Below, piece by piece: positions 1-9,296 of a stretch of 64,000 nucleotides of DNA (positions within the stretch are counted from its first letter, which is position 1; the number at the start of each line of letters is the position of its first letter). Made by a program: the position numbers and the translations under genes. The notes under the pieces were generated by a model. The model was not told the DNA's origin, searched no databases, and worked only from the letters and a program-made list of their open reading frames with translations. The DNA lies in assembly GCA_023449855.1 (NCBI GenBank), contig JAEXHR010000079.1, positions 20,938 through 84,937 on the forward strand. The letters run 5' to 3'. The stretch is from Pseudomonadota bacterium. GTDB lineage: Bacteria > Pseudomonadota > Alphaproteobacteria > Rhizobiales > Xanthobacteraceae.

Positions 1-194
1 GGATCATTTTCGACGGTCATAGCTGAGATTGTCGACAGCCCGATGTCGACTCAAGTGGACATCCCGAAGCCGACGCGAATGACGTGCAAAGGACATGTTT
101 GAGACGGCGCTTCAGAGAACCGGCCTCATGTCCTACCGCAGCTCAGCCACCCGGACGTCTGAGATCTACTTCCATAACGAAGTTTTGTTACGCG

Positions 195-851
195 CTATCG
201 GCTATAGCAAATGGCGTAGGGGGCCGACAGATCGTTGTGATCGATCAAGATCGTCGCCTTGGTTTCCGGTTGGCATCTTTTGAGATAAAGCCGCTGTCCT
301 TCAACATAACGTCGGTTCGATGGAGCCGCAGGGTCTGGAGAAGAACCATCTCGCGAAGCAGACCGCGCGACTGACACTGCAAACTCTGTCTGCAGGAAGA
401 TTGAAGCGTCCCAGTAGGCGAGCAGTTCAGGTCGATGCAGAAAGATTCCGTCTATCAGCAAAATCGAAGAAGGCGATGCCTCAATCTCGTTGACAGGCAC
501 AAGGTCGTCCTTCACATGATCGAAAAATGCTCGACGATACCGCTGAGAACCACCTGGACTTAGCGGGTCTAGCAGATACTCTTTCAGAGCGACGTAGTTA
601 TAAGAGTCTTCGAAAAAGCCCTCTGGTGAATGCCGACCCCGCTGGTATCGGACAGCTTTGGGGTTATGGAAACCATCTACTGAAGCACGAATGACCGGCC
701 GCCCCGCGGCAGCTACGAACCCAGCGAGCTCATCGGCAAACGTGGTTTTTCCAGCGCCGTCAACTCCGTCGATAGCCACGCGGATCGTTCGACTTGAGAC
801 CAAAACAAGTCGGTCCGCCAGCTCAATGAAAAGCCGCTTTCTCTTTTCCAT
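195..851 (-). CDS. Uridine-kinase-like P-loop phosphotransferase
   Basis: A 218-residue protein with a Walker A motif GVDGAGKT at residues 29-36, in the nucleoside/uridine kinase arrangement. The family phosphorylates nucleosides or related small molecules with ATP in the cytosol. Downstream of the P-loop it has the family-like stretch SVDGFHNP (about residues 57-64) and the hydrophobic strand ILLIDGIFLHRP, which resembles the second nucleotide-proximal strand of uridine kinases. The real substrate is unknown, because single-domain relatives are routinely labelled uridine kinase without proof. The gene reads toward the window edge, 157 bp downstream of the metallo-hydrolase gene on the same strand. 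Its codon use is less G+C-rich than the 1-6 kb genes beside it, which hints at separate ancestry. Confidence 0.75.
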   Translation of the reverse strand: MEKRKRLFIELADRLVLVSSRTIRVAIDGVDGAGKTTFADELAGFVAAAGRPVIRASVDGFHNPKAVRYQRGRHSPEGFFEDSYNYVALKEYLLDPLSPGGSQRYRRAFFDHVKDDLVPVNEIEASPSSILLIDGIFLHRPELLAYWDASIFLQTEFAVSVARSASRDGSSPDPAAPSNRRYVEGQRLYLKRCQPETKATILIDHNDLSAPYAICYSR

Positions 852-1008
852 TAGGTTGAGTTGTCCATGCGCCTGAGCAAGAATAGTCCCAACTTACCGA
901 TGAGTGACGCAGCGCTACAATTGGACCATCGCAATTTTGCTGCGGTCACACAAGATGATCGGTATTGGAGCGAAGCGGACATCGGGACCGATGTATGAGT
1001 CCGCCCCC

Positions 1009-2235
1009 TTAAATGAGTTCGATGATGTGCGGCTCTCCCTCCTGAACCACTTTGACCCGCTTTTTCAGTTTGGCATTCTCATCGAAGAATGCTGCGAGGC
1101 CCTGCTTTGCCGGCGACCAGCCGCCGTTTTGTTTCGCCACCGGCTTCTTCTTCCAGTCGGCTTTGCGCTTCTCGTCGATATCGTCGATCTCATAGGTCAG
1201 ATGGATCGTATAGTCGTCGTCGAGGCCGCGGGCGTCGAGCAGCATTTGCAGCGTCGCGCGCTCGGGATTGCCGTGCTCGCCGTCGCCCGAAAATACATAG
1301 TGCTTTGCCTTCACGCGTTCGAAGAACTCCGTCGTCATGTTGTTGTCGCTGCCGTGATGCGGCACCTTGAGAATGTCGACGTCAAGCTCGCCATTCTCGT
1401 CGAGCGCTTTGACCAGTGCGAGCCCTTCCAGGATCTTGTCGCCCCGTGCGTCGCCGGTGAGCAGCATGCGTTTCATGTCGTCGCCCTCGCCGACATCGAC
1501 GAGCACCACGATGCTCGACAGATTGGGCACCGATTTATCAGTGAAGGCGGCCAGCATGGCCTCCGGCGATTTCTTCTGCCCGATATTGTGCTCCCTCACC
1601 CACCGGTCATGCGCTTCCTGCAGCGCCTGCAGTTCCGGCTGCATCGGGCCGACGACGGTGATCTTGAGATTGTTCAGCTTGACCGGCTTCGACGTGTCCG
1701 ACGCGAGAATGAGGTCGCCGTCGAACTTGTGATTGGGTTTCCAGCCGAGTTCTTCGGCACCGTCCCGCAGACTGCGCCCTTGCGGCACGCTCGACAGCAC
1801 CTCCAGCGTCTGGTGCTGATCCTCATTCTCGACAGCAACGCCCTTGAACGTGGCGGCCGGATCGACACCGGCGAGAACCGACGCGGTCACCGGCTGGCCG
1901 AGCTGCGCCGGCGTCGTCTTCAGCAGATCGTCGAAACTGTTGAACCACAGGCTCGATACTTTCAGGTGCAGGTCCCTGGCATTCGGGCGCTGCCCCTTGA
2001 TTAGATCGAGGATGCCCTTGATGTGATCGTCGTCGATATGGCTGACCATGACCACGTCGATCGGCAATGTATCGTCGTCGCCCTGCAGTTCGAGCAGACG
2101 CGGCTCGAGCTGAGGCCCGTAGACATCCGACGGGCCGCCATCGATCAACATCCGCCGCGGGGCCTCCTCGGTCCCGTAATGCAGGATCAGGCAGTCGCCT
2201 TTACGCGCGCGCAGCACTTCCAGACCAAAGGTCAT
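1009..2235 (-). CDS. ComEC-like metallo-beta-lactamase fold hydrolase
   Basis: The protein has 408 residues from an ATG preceded by GGGAGA. The longer frame (to 2334) runs back into the upstream protease and is not needed. The N-terminus shows the MBL-fold beta strands, the LIDGG turn near residue 30, and metal motif HIDDDH at residues 66-71. That is the HxDxDH variant seen in ComEC/Rec2-type domains, not the classical HxHxDH. Later metal-ligand motifs are LLTGDA and VPHHGSDNN. No signal peptide or membrane segment is visible, so it is probably a cytosolic hydrolase of a phosphodiester or similar bond. It starts 11 bp after the subtilisin stop, so the two are almost certainly co-transcribed. 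Substrate unknown. Confidence 0.85.
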   Translation of the reverse strand: MTFGLEVLRARKGDCLILHYGTEEAPRRMLIDGGPSDVYGPQLEPRLLELQGDDDTLPIDVVMVSHIDDDHIKGILDLIKGQRPNARDLHLKVSSLWFNSFDDLLKTTPAQLGQPVTASVLAGVDPAATFKGVAVENEDQHQTLEVLSSVPQGRSLRDGAEELGWKPNHKFDGDLILASDTSKPVKLNNLKITVVGPMQPELQALQEAHDRWVREHNIGQKKSPEAMLAAFTDKSVPNLSSIVVLVDVGEGDDMKRMLLTGDARGDKILEGLALVKALDENGELDVDILKVPHHGSDNNMTTEFFERVKAKHYVFSGDGEHGNPERATLQMLLDARGLDDDYTIHLTYEIDDIDEKRKADWKKKPVAKQNGGWSPAKQGLAAFFDENAKLKKRVKVVQEGEPHIIELI

Positions 2236-2246
2236 CACCGTCTCCC

Positions 2247-4337
2247 TCAGATGGATTGAAGAGCCCGCAGCACATCCAGCATGCCGTGGCCCTGGAAACT
2301 GCGCTCGCGGCCAAGATCGGTGGCCGTATCGCACAGGATTTTCTTGACGCGCCGCGGACGGCCCACCAGTTCGTCATAGCGCGCCAGCAGCATCGCCGCC
2401 GCGCCGCTGACATGCGGCGCGGCCATGCTGGTGCCGGACTCCGGCGCCCACTTGTTGTCGAGAACCGTGGACACCACCTTTTCGCCCGGCGCCACCAGAT
2501 CCGGCTTCGCCCGCCCGTCCCCGGTCGGCCCGCGGCTGGAGAAGAAGCTCACGCCATAGGTGTGTGGCCAGTTGCCATGGGTCGAACCGACGGTGATGAC
2601 GCTTTCGCTGTTGCCGGGGTCGGTGATGCTGAAGGCAGCATAGTTCTCGAACACGCCGTCATTGGTCTGGAATTTCTGGAAGCCGCGATTGCCGGCGGCA
2701 GCCACGACAACGACCCCGCTCTCCACCAGCCGCTCACATTCGTTGCAGATCGGCGTGTTACCGCAGGCGAAATTGCGGACATTGTGCGGGATCGACAGGC
2801 TGAGATTGGCGCCGTGCACGGTGATGTGGTTATGCCGCTCATTGATGTAGCGAATGAATTGCAGGGCGGCGATGATCGCGAATTCGGTGTCTTCCCTGGT
2901 CTTGTTGAGAACCCGGAAATCGTAGATGCGAATGGTCGGACACATGCCTTCGGCGTGTCCTCCCGACTCGCGCGCCCCGATGATCCCCGCGACATGAGTC
3001 CCGTGCGGACTCGGCAATGGCGCTTCCTCCTCGAAAGGCGAAGCTCCCGTGTCCCGCATATCCTCCGCTTTGAGCTTCGGCGGCAGGAGCGTGATCAGTT
3101 TTTCGACCCGCGCCCAGTTGATCGGCCGCTGATTTTCAGTGTCCTCCGCAATCGCTTTCAGACTCGCGATGACATCAGCCTCTTTTTGCCCGGTGGCTTT
3201 CACGATCCATTCGACATCCGCCGGTTTGACGTCATCGACGTTGTTGCTCACGATCTCCCGGATTCGCGTGAAATCGAAGGTCCTGCGGATGCGCGAACTG
3301 TATTTCGCAGCACCGGTCTTTCGCTCGTCAATCTCGACGAAGGCCGGATGGGTCCGGTCGATGCCTGAGTCGAGCACGGCCCAGACGATGTTCCTGCAAT
3401 CGACCTTGAACAACGTCTTCGCGGCATCGCCCTTTACCGCAGGAACGGATCGGTCCAGCGCAGCCGTGGCCGGCCGGTTCAGCGACACCTGAAAAATGTA
3501 GCCCGCGCCGTCCATATCGAAACTGAGATCGACATCGGCCTTGGGGGGCTGCAACACCTCGCGCGTTCTATCAATCAACGTATAAAGATCGACCATCGCC
3601 TTGATGATCTCGTCGATATGGCCTTGATACTTGTCGAAGGCTTCTTCGGCAGTCAGCGACGGAAGCTTGGCAAGCGGACGCTTCTCCTTGTCGGCCGGAC
3701 GCAGCAATTTGCCGTCCCAATAGATCAGCCCCGCAAGGGCGATATATCTTTCCAGCGACGTATAGATCTCGCGATCGTCCGTGATCGCCGGCGGATCCTT
3801 CACCGGGCGGCGCTCCAGCAGCTTCTTCACCCGTTGCGGATCGAATGTCGCAATCCGTTCCTGCACCGTGGGCTCCTGCCACCACTGTGTCAGCGGCACC
3901 AGAATGCGCAGCACCTGATCGAAGTACAGCCGGGCCGCAACCAACCCCTGCAGATAGGCGACCTTGGGCGGATGATCGTCGCGTTTCGCCGGAACAGGAT
4001 CGACCTCGCGCGCGCGCTCCTGCGTTTGCTCTTTGATAGCCTTCGGAATGATGCTGGCGACCAGCGCCGCGGTGACACGCCGGTGCGGCGTGATCAGCAC
4101 GTCCTGCACGAGGCCGGGATCGAGCGCGAAGGCCGCCCAGACATCGCCGAGCAATGGCGAGTCCTGCAGCACGCGGCGATCGTCCGCGGGACCGAGCAGG
4201 ATATGTTCGACCAGATCGGCCGGGATCGAGAATTGCTCCGGACGCTGCCCCGATGGCGTCGCCGGGGCGCCCGCGGCGTCATCGCCGCCGCCCGATCCGC
4301 CCGGCTTTTGCGTCCCGCTCTTTTTTGCTTTCGCCAC
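2247..4337 (-). CDS. Large intracellular S8 (subtilisin) serine peptidase
   Basis: A 696-residue protein starting at GTG, with a G-rich upstream stretch. The catalytic triad is visible: Asp323 in WAVLDSGID, His445 in HGTHVAG, and Ser637 in GTSMAAPHVSG, with the oxyanion-hole Asn550 in AAGN. It therefore should be an active subtilase. There is no signal peptide. The first 20-30 residues are a Lys/Gly/Ala-rich tail, and residues about 30-310 form an unassigned, largely helical domain. The Asp-His insert is about 120 residues, longer than in secreted subtilisins. It sits between a patatin gene (44 bp upstream) and an MBL hydrolase gene (11 bp downstream) on the same strand. This suggests a cytosolic regulated protease working with two other hydrolases. 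Confidence 0.9.
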   Translation of the reverse strand: MAKAKKSGTQKPGGSGGGDDAAGAPATPSGQRPEQFSIPADLVEHILLGPADDRRVLQDSPLLGDVWAAFALDPGLVQDVLITPHRRVTAALVASIIPKAIKEQTQERAREVDPVPAKRDDHPPKVAYLQGLVAARLYFDQVLRILVPLTQWWQEPTVQERIATFDPQRVKKLLERRPVKDPPAITDDREIYTSLERYIALAGLIYWDGKLLRPADKEKRPLAKLPSLTAEEAFDKYQGHIDEIIKAMVDLYTLIDRTREVLQPPKADVDLSFDMDGAGYIFQVSLNRPATAALDRSVPAVKGDAAKTLFKVDCRNIVWAVLDSGIDRTHPAFVEIDERKTGAAKYSSRIRRTFDFTRIREIVSNNVDDVKPADVEWIVKATGQKEADVIASLKAIAEDTENQRPINWARVEKLITLLPPKLKAEDMRDTGASPFEEEAPLPSPHGTHVAGIIGARESGGHAEGMCPTIRIYDFRVLNKTREDTEFAIIAALQFIRYINERHNHITVHGANLSLSIPHNVRNFACGNTPICNECERLVESGVVVVAAAGNRGFQKFQTNDGVFENYAAFSITDPGNSESVITVGSTHGNWPHTYGVSFFSSRGPTGDGRAKPDLVAPGEKVVSTVLDNKWAPESGTSMAAPHVSGAAAMLLARYDELVGRPRRVKKILCDTATDLGRERSFQGHGMLDVLRALQSI

Positions 4338-4381
4338 CCACTGCCCCCAATGGTCGTCTCAACAATTATCGATGCGCCCCG

Positions 4382-5575
4382 TCACACTTTCGAAGCCGGA
4401 TAGGGAAAATCGCCGGGCGCCTTGATCGATGGATCGAAATAGGCCCGCAGCGCCGCGTCGCAGACGGCGTAGCCCCAATTGATCAGCCGCTCCTGGGTGA
4501 GATCGTCGAGCCCCTTCAGCCGGGTCGAAATCTCGGCCAGCGCCATGGTGCGATCGTGCGGGCATGGCAACGCGTCGTTCAGCTTGAAATCCGCGATATC
4601 GGTGCGGATGCTCCACAGCGCGCCCTTGCGCGCGCGCAAGCTGGCCGGCTCCTTGCGAGAGAGTTTCAGGGAATCGATGACCTGCCGGCTGCGCAGCGCG
4701 CGGACCTGGCTGTCGATCAGATTGAGCACCCGGAAGGAATGCCGCGGCCAGTCATGCTTCGGCGCTTCCTCCGCCTTGGTCTTGCCGCCGGCATCGCTGA
4801 CGAAAATGGTCTTGTGCCGTTTCCACGCGGTTTCGAGACCGAGATTGTCGTAGACGCCGCCGTCGGTGAGAACCATGCCGGTGGTGAATGGCGGGCGTTG
4901 CAGATCCATGCCGGAGCCCGGCACGAAATCGTCATGCTGCACCTTCAGTTGGAATGGCGACAGCACTGGAGGGAATGACGACGACGCGGCCACCGCCTGC
5001 GCCAGCGTGACCTTCATTTTTGCCGCGTCGATCCTGCCGACGCGATAGTCCCACATATAGCGCTTGGTGAAACGGCACAGCACGCCGGACTGCACATTGG
5101 TGGCGTTGATGACGAAGCGCGGCGCGTCGGGCAGCGCTTGCAAGGTCTTGCCCCCGAACAGTGCAGCATCATAGGCGCCGGCGATGCGATCGCCGACGGT
5201 GCCGGGCAGCAGCGCGCCGAGGATCACCGACTTGATGTCGATGGACTGGCCGGCAAATCTGCGCAGCGGCGTGACGAATTCGCGGATGAAACTGTGATTG
5301 ACGTCGGAGGTCGCAAAATCGATCCGCGACCATTTCATGCCGAGAAAGGCCGCGGTGATCGATCCACCCGAGATGCTGGAAATGCGCGCGACCTTGCCGA
5401 GCAGCCCGACCTCGTACAGCCGCCAGAGCACGCCGATATGGAACACCATCGCGCGATAGCCGCCGCCGGAGAGGCACAGCGCAGGTGTCTCCTCGAGCGG
5501 CTCGTCGATCTCGCCGGGAATGACCTTGACCGGCGAGTCGGCAGCAACGGGCGCATCCGACACGGCATCCCCCAC
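4382..5575 (-). CDS. Patatin-like phospholipase
   Basis: A 397-residue protein starting at GTG. The patatin hallmarks are present: oxyanion loop CLSGGGYRA (residues 34-42), nucleophile Ser69 in SSISGGS, and catalytic Asp238 in LTDGGVYDNLG. The first Gly of the usual GxSxG elbow is Ser here, a substitution I believe also occurs in bacterial relatives. Patatins are lipid acyl hydrolases acting on membrane phospholipids or neutral lipids. There is no signal peptide, so it would act from the cytosol. It is the first gene of the three-hydrolase cluster, 106 bp downstream of the YcgN-like gene and on the same strand. A bacterial patatin beside a protease and an MBL hydrolase recalls membrane-degrading effectors of immune systems, but that is inference. 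Confidence 0.88.
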   Translation of the reverse strand: MGDAVSDAPVAADSPVKVIPGEIDEPLEETPALCLSGGGYRAMVFHIGVLWRLYEVGLLGKVARISSISGGSITAAFLGMKWSRIDFATSDVNHSFIREFVTPLRRFAGQSIDIKSVILGALLPGTVGDRIAGAYDAALFGGKTLQALPDAPRFVINATNVQSGVLCRFTKRYMWDYRVGRIDAAKMKVTLAQAVAASSSFPPVLSPFQLKVQHDDFVPGSGMDLQRPPFTTGMVLTDGGVYDNLGLETAWKRHKTIFVSDAGGKTKAEEAPKHDWPRHSFRVLNLIDSQVRALRSRQVIDSLKLSRKEPASLRARKGALWSIRTDIADFKLNDALPCPHDRTMALAEISTRLKGLDDLTQERLINWGYAVCDAALRAYFDPSIKAPGDFPYPASKV

Positions 5576-5681
5576 GCACGCACTCCACCTTAAGGTGTCT
5601 TTTGCGGGGGCACTCTACACACGCCGAACGGGTATCGTGAAGTGGCTGACCGCGCAATCGCGCGGGGTGCGACACTCTGTG

Positions 5682-6194
5682 CTAGGCGGGCCGCTTCTTC
5701 AGTTTCGCCCTGCGCGGCAATTGCGCGGGCCAGGACACGATATGGTCCTCGAGTTCTTCATCCGGCACCGTTTCCTCGCTCGCCTCGACACGCCCGCGAA
5801 CCGAAACGCCGGCCTCATGCACGGTCTCGCGGCTGCCGGAAATCAGTGGATGCCACCAATAAAGATCGCGCTTTTCAGCCGCGAGCTTGTAGCCGCAGCT
5901 ATGCGGCAGCCAGCTCAGGCTGCGCACGTTGTCCGGCGTCAGACGGACGCAATCGGGCACCTGGTCGGAGCGATTTGGATAGTCCTTGCAGGCACATAGA
6001 TTGGCATCGAGGAGCTTGCAGGAAATGTGCGTATAGTAGATCCGGCCGGTATCCTCGTCTTCCAGCTTGTTCAGGCAGCAGCGCCCGCAGCCGTCGCACA
6101 GGCTCTCCCATTCGGCGTCGGACATCTCTTCCAACGTCTTGGTTTTCCAGAACATTCCCTCCTGCGCGGAGGGGCGAGGTGGACGCGCGGTCAT
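5682..6194 (-). CDS. YcgN/UPF0260 family cysteine-cluster protein
   Basis: About 170 residues. It aligns by eye over its length with the YcgN/UPF0260 family: [20 protein letters not shown] followed by [13 protein letters not shown], then [20 protein letters not shown] and LPHSCGY. The spaced cysteines (CDGCGRCC, C, CxC, C, C) look like a metal or iron-sulfur site, as in the CxxCxxCC family. The function of YcgN proteins is not established. I chose the ATG at 6194; an in-frame TTG at 6212 would add six residues. It is divergent from the penicillin-binding protein, with about 225 bp between the two starts, and transcription may continue into the patatin gene. Confidence 0.88.
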   Translation of the reverse strand: MTARPPRPSAQEGMFWKTKTLEEMSDAEWESLCDGCGRCCLNKLEDEDTGRIYYTHISCKLLDANLCACKDYPNRSDQVPDCVRLTPDNVRSLSWLPHSCGYKLAAEKRDLYWWHPLISGSRETVHEAGVSVRGRVEASEETVPDEELEDHIVSWPAQLPRRAKLKKRPA

Positions 6195-6419
6195 CTGTTC
6201 GAATGAGTCCAATCATGCAGGCGAAACGCCCTTCTAGCGGCGTTAGCCGTGAGCAGCAATTGTGCTGGCCCGCCATTGGTTTATCGGCCCCGCTCGGCTA
6301 AAACTTGACGAGTCTCCCGTGCCGCAACACTGCCGCCGGGATGCCGCAATGATTCCGCAACAGACGTCGGCTTTGCCCGTTCAGGCGAGGCTTTCGCTGC
6401 AAAGAAACCAAGGGCCACG

Positions 6420-8687
6420 GTGCCGAAGATCGACCCGTCGAAGTGGATCATGAAGTTCCGGCATTTCCTGCTGGACCTCGACGCGCGCATCGATTCCGGA
6501 CTGTTCTCATCCGGCCGCGGCACCCGCGAACTGTGGGAGCGCTACTCGACCTTCATGGACAGGTTCCATGTCGGCAGTTGGAAACGATGGCTGTTCATCG
6601 AGCCGTTGTCGGAAGCTGCCACCCTCGGCCTCGGCGGCCTCGTGCTAATGCTCGCGCTCGCCCAGCCTGCCTTCCGCGAGACCGCCGATGAAGACTGGCT
6701 GAAGAAATCCGACCTCGCGGTCACGTTCCTCGACCGCTACGGCAATCCGATCGGCAGCCGCGGCATCAAGCACAATGACTCGATTCCGCTGGAAGATTTC
6801 CCGGACAATCTGATCAAGGCGACGCTCGCCACCGAAGACCGCCGCTTCTACGACCATTTCGGCATCGATATCGCCGGCACCGCGCGCGCGCTTGTGACCA
6901 ACGCGCAGGCCGGCGGCGTGCGCCAGGGCGGCTCGTCGATCAGCCAGCAGCTCGCCAAGAACCTGTTCCTGACCAACGAGCGCACCATCGAGCGCAAGGT
7001 CAACGAGGCCTTCCTCGCGATCTGGCTTGAGACGCGTCTCACCAAGAACGAGATTCTGAAGCTCTATCTCGACCGCGCTTACATGGGCGGCGGCACGTTC
7101 GGCGTCGACGGCGCCGCGCATTTCTACTTCAACAAGTCGGCGCGTGACGTCACGCTGGCGGAAGCCGCGATGCTCGCTGGCCTGTTCAAGGCGCCGACCA
7201 AATACGCGCCGCATATCAACCTGCCCGCCGCCCGCGCCCGCGCGAACCAGGTGCTCGACAACATGGTCGATGCCGGTTTCATGACCGAGGGTCAGGTGTT
7301 CGGCGCCCGCCGTAACCCGGCCGTTGCCGTCGATCGCCGGCAGGAAGTGTCGCCGAACTACTATCTCGACTGGGCCTTCGACGAGATGCGCCGGCTCGTC
7401 GAGACGTTTCCGAAGTCCTATGTGGAGCGCGTGTTCGTGGTACGCACCGCCATCGACATGAATGTACAGCGCGCCGCGGAAGCGGCCGTGGAAAACCAGC
7501 TCCGCCAGTTCGGCCGCGACTATCACGCCACCCAGGCGGCCACCGTCGTCGCCGATCTCGATGGCGGCGTCCGCGCCATGGTGGGCGGCCGCGACTATGG
7601 CGCAAGCCAATTCAACCGCGCGGTGGACGCGATGCGTCAGCCCGGCTCGTCATTCAAGCCCTATGTCTACACGACGGCACTGCTGAACGGGTACACCCCG
7701 AAATCGGTGATCCTCGACGGCCCGGTCTGCATCGGCAACTGGTGTCCGCAGAATTATGGCCACTCCTATTCCGGCAATGTCACGCTGACCCAGGCGATCA
7801 CGCGCTCGATTAATGTCGTTCCGGTGAAGATCTCCATCGCGCTCGGCAAAGGCAGCCCGAAAGCCGGCCGCGCCAAGATCGTCGAGACCGCGCGCAAGTT
7901 CGGCATCAAGGCGCCGCTGCTCGATACACCGTCGCTGCCGATCGGCTCGACCGAAGTGTCGGTGCTCGAACATGCCACCGCCTATGTCACCTTCCCCAAC
8001 AAGGGACGCGCGGTGTCGCCGCATGCGGTGCTGGAAGTCCGCACCGGCGCCGGCGACCTCGTCTGGCGCTATGACCGCGACGGACCGAAACCGACACAGG
8101 CGATCCCCGCTTCCGTCGCCGCCGACATGGCGGAGATGATGAGCCATGTGGTAAGCGAAGGCACCGCGCGCCGCGCTGCGCTCGATGGCATCCCTACGGC
8201 AGGCAAGACCGGCACGACCAATGCCTATCGCGACGCCTGGTTCGTCGGCTACACCGGCAACTTCGCTGCCGCCGTGTGGTACGGCAATGACGACTATTCG
8301 CCGACCAACCGCATGACCGGCGGTTCGCTGCCGGCGCAGACCTGGCACGACATCATGGTGGCCGCGCATCAGGGCATCGAAGTGCGCGAACTGCCGGGCG
8401 TCGGCATGGGCACGCGCAATCCGGCTGCCGCGGCCTCGTCCACGATGGCCGCCAATGCGCAGGAGCAGAAACCCGGTCCGCCGCCGGTGCTGACGCGGCG
8501 CGGCGCCGATATCCTGCTGCGCGTGGAAAAGATGCTGGACGATGCCGGCCGCACCATCGGCAACACCTCTGCGACCAACGAGCCGGCGAAGCCGCGAGCC
8601 TCGACCACGCTCGCCTTCCCGGAAAACTATGCGGCCGCAGGCGACGCTTCCGCAAAGCCCACCCCCGCTCCCACCCGCAAGAATTGA
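6420..8687 (+). CDS. Class A penicillin-binding protein (PBP1A/1B type)
   Basis: A 755-residue bifunctional peptidoglycan synthase. A short cytoplasmic tail precedes one membrane segment at about residues 65-83. The GT51 glycosyltransferase domain follows, with catalytic Glu139 in ATEDRRFYDHFGID and the QGGSSISQQLAKN motif. The transpeptidase domain has SxxK at Ser410-Lys413 (QPGSSFKP), SxN at 463-465 (TRSIN) and KTG at 596-598 (GKTGTT). Both active sites are intact. The C-terminal tail is Ala/Pro-rich. The start is GTG with AGGG five bases upstream; ATG at 6450 is an alternative. It polymerises and cross-links glycan strands at the inner membrane. The two small genes downstream are close enough to share its transcript. 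Confidence 0.93.
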   Translation: MPKIDPSKWIMKFRHFLLDLDARIDSGLFSSGRGTRELWERYSTFMDRFHVGSWKRWLFIEPLSEAATLGLGGLVLMLALAQPAFRETADEDWLKKSDLAVTFLDRYGNPIGSRGIKHNDSIPLEDFPDNLIKATLATEDRRFYDHFGIDIAGTARALVTNAQAGGVRQGGSSISQQLAKNLFLTNERTIERKVNEAFLAIWLETRLTKNEILKLYLDRAYMGGGTFGVDGAAHFYFNKSARDVTLAEAAMLAGLFKAPTKYAPHINLPAARARANQVLDNMVDAGFMTEGQVFGARRNPAVAVDRRQEVSPNYYLDWAFDEMRRLVETFPKSYVERVFVVRTAIDMNVQRAAEAAVENQLRQFGRDYHATQAATVVADLDGGVRAMVGGRDYGASQFNRAVDAMRQPGSSFKPYVYTTALLNGYTPKSVILDGPVCIGNWCPQNYGHSYSGNVTLTQAITRSINVVPVKISIALGKGSPKAGRAKIVETARKFGIKAPLLDTPSLPIGSTEVSVLEHATAYVTFPNKGRAVSPHAVLEVRTGAGDLVWRYDRDGPKPTQAIPASVAADMAEMMSHVVSEGTARRAALDGIPTAGKTGTTNAYRDAWFVGYTGNFAAAVWYGNDDYSPTNRMTGGSLPAQTWHDIMVAAHQGIEVRELPGVGMGTRNPAAAASSTMAANAQEQKPGPPPVLTRRGADILLRVEKMLDDAGRTIGNTSATNEPAKPRASTTLAFPENYAAAGDASAKPTPAPTRKN

Positions 8688-8714
8688 CGTTGACGACATG
8701 ACAGGTGTGGCGAC

Positions 8715-9296
8715 GTGCGGCTGATCTTCCTCACGCTTCTGGCGCTCGCAATCGCAGCCGGCGTCGGCCTTGGTCTGACCTGGACGACGGCCAACCGCGG
8801 CGTCGATCTCGGCACACTCACCATCGGCTCGTGGACAGCGCGGCCGCGCAGCGGTTCGAACGAGATCGATCCCTATGCCCGCGCGAGCATCGCGCGCTCC
8901 GGCGAATTGCCGATCGGCACCGGCGACGGCATCACCTTCACGGCCACCACCGACGACAACAAGAAGCCGCTCGACGGCCGCTGCGACGTGGTGATCAGCG
9001 GCGTCACCCCGCCGGCCCGCTTCTGGACGCTGACGCTGTACGATACCAAAGGCCGTCTCGTCGCCAACACGCTGGACCGCTATGGCTTCACCAGCCAGGA
9101 GGTGGTGCGCAGCGCCGACGGCGCATTCGAGGTTCGCATCGCCGCACGCTCGCGTGCCGGCAACTGGCTGCCGACCAGCGCCATCGATCGCTACGTGCTG
9201 GCGCTGCGCCTCTACGATACGCCGGTCGGTGTCGCCACCCGCAGCCAGAAGGACGCGCCGATGCCGGCCATCGCCACGGTGGGCTGCCCGTCATGA
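8715..9296 (+). CDS. DUF1214-domain membrane-anchored protein
   Basis: A 193-residue protein starting at GTG with an AGGTG box seven bases upstream. It has an N-terminal hydrophobic segment (residues about 2-22), then a soluble domain resembling DUF1214, with PPARFWTLTLYDTKGRLV and the LYDTPVG strand near the C-terminus. DUF1214 commonly forms the C-terminal part of larger DUF1254-DUF1214 proteins. Here it is a separate small protein, probably anchored with its domain in the periplasm. Its stop overlaps the next start (ATGA), so the two are translationally coupled. Biochemical function is unknown. Confidence 0.8.
   Translation: MRLIFLTLLALAIAAGVGLGLTWTTANRGVDLGTLTIGSWTARPRSGSNEIDPYARASIARSGELPIGTGDGITFTATTDDNKKPLDGRCDVVISGVTPPARFWTLTLYDTKGRLVANTLDRYGFTSQEVVRSADGAFEVRIAARSRAGNWLPTSAIDRYVLALRLYDTPVGVATRSQKDAPMPAIATVGCPS

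Noticed and set aside
84..374. Small plus-strand frame at the window start
   Set aside because: It is antisense to the kinase-like gene and has no protein pattern. Bases 1-194 show no other supportable feature.
904..2004. Long plus-strand open frame antisense to the metallo-hydrolase gene
   Set aside because: It has no ribosome site or recognisable motif and mirrors a gene with clear metal motifs. Such frames arise from the third-position G+C bias.
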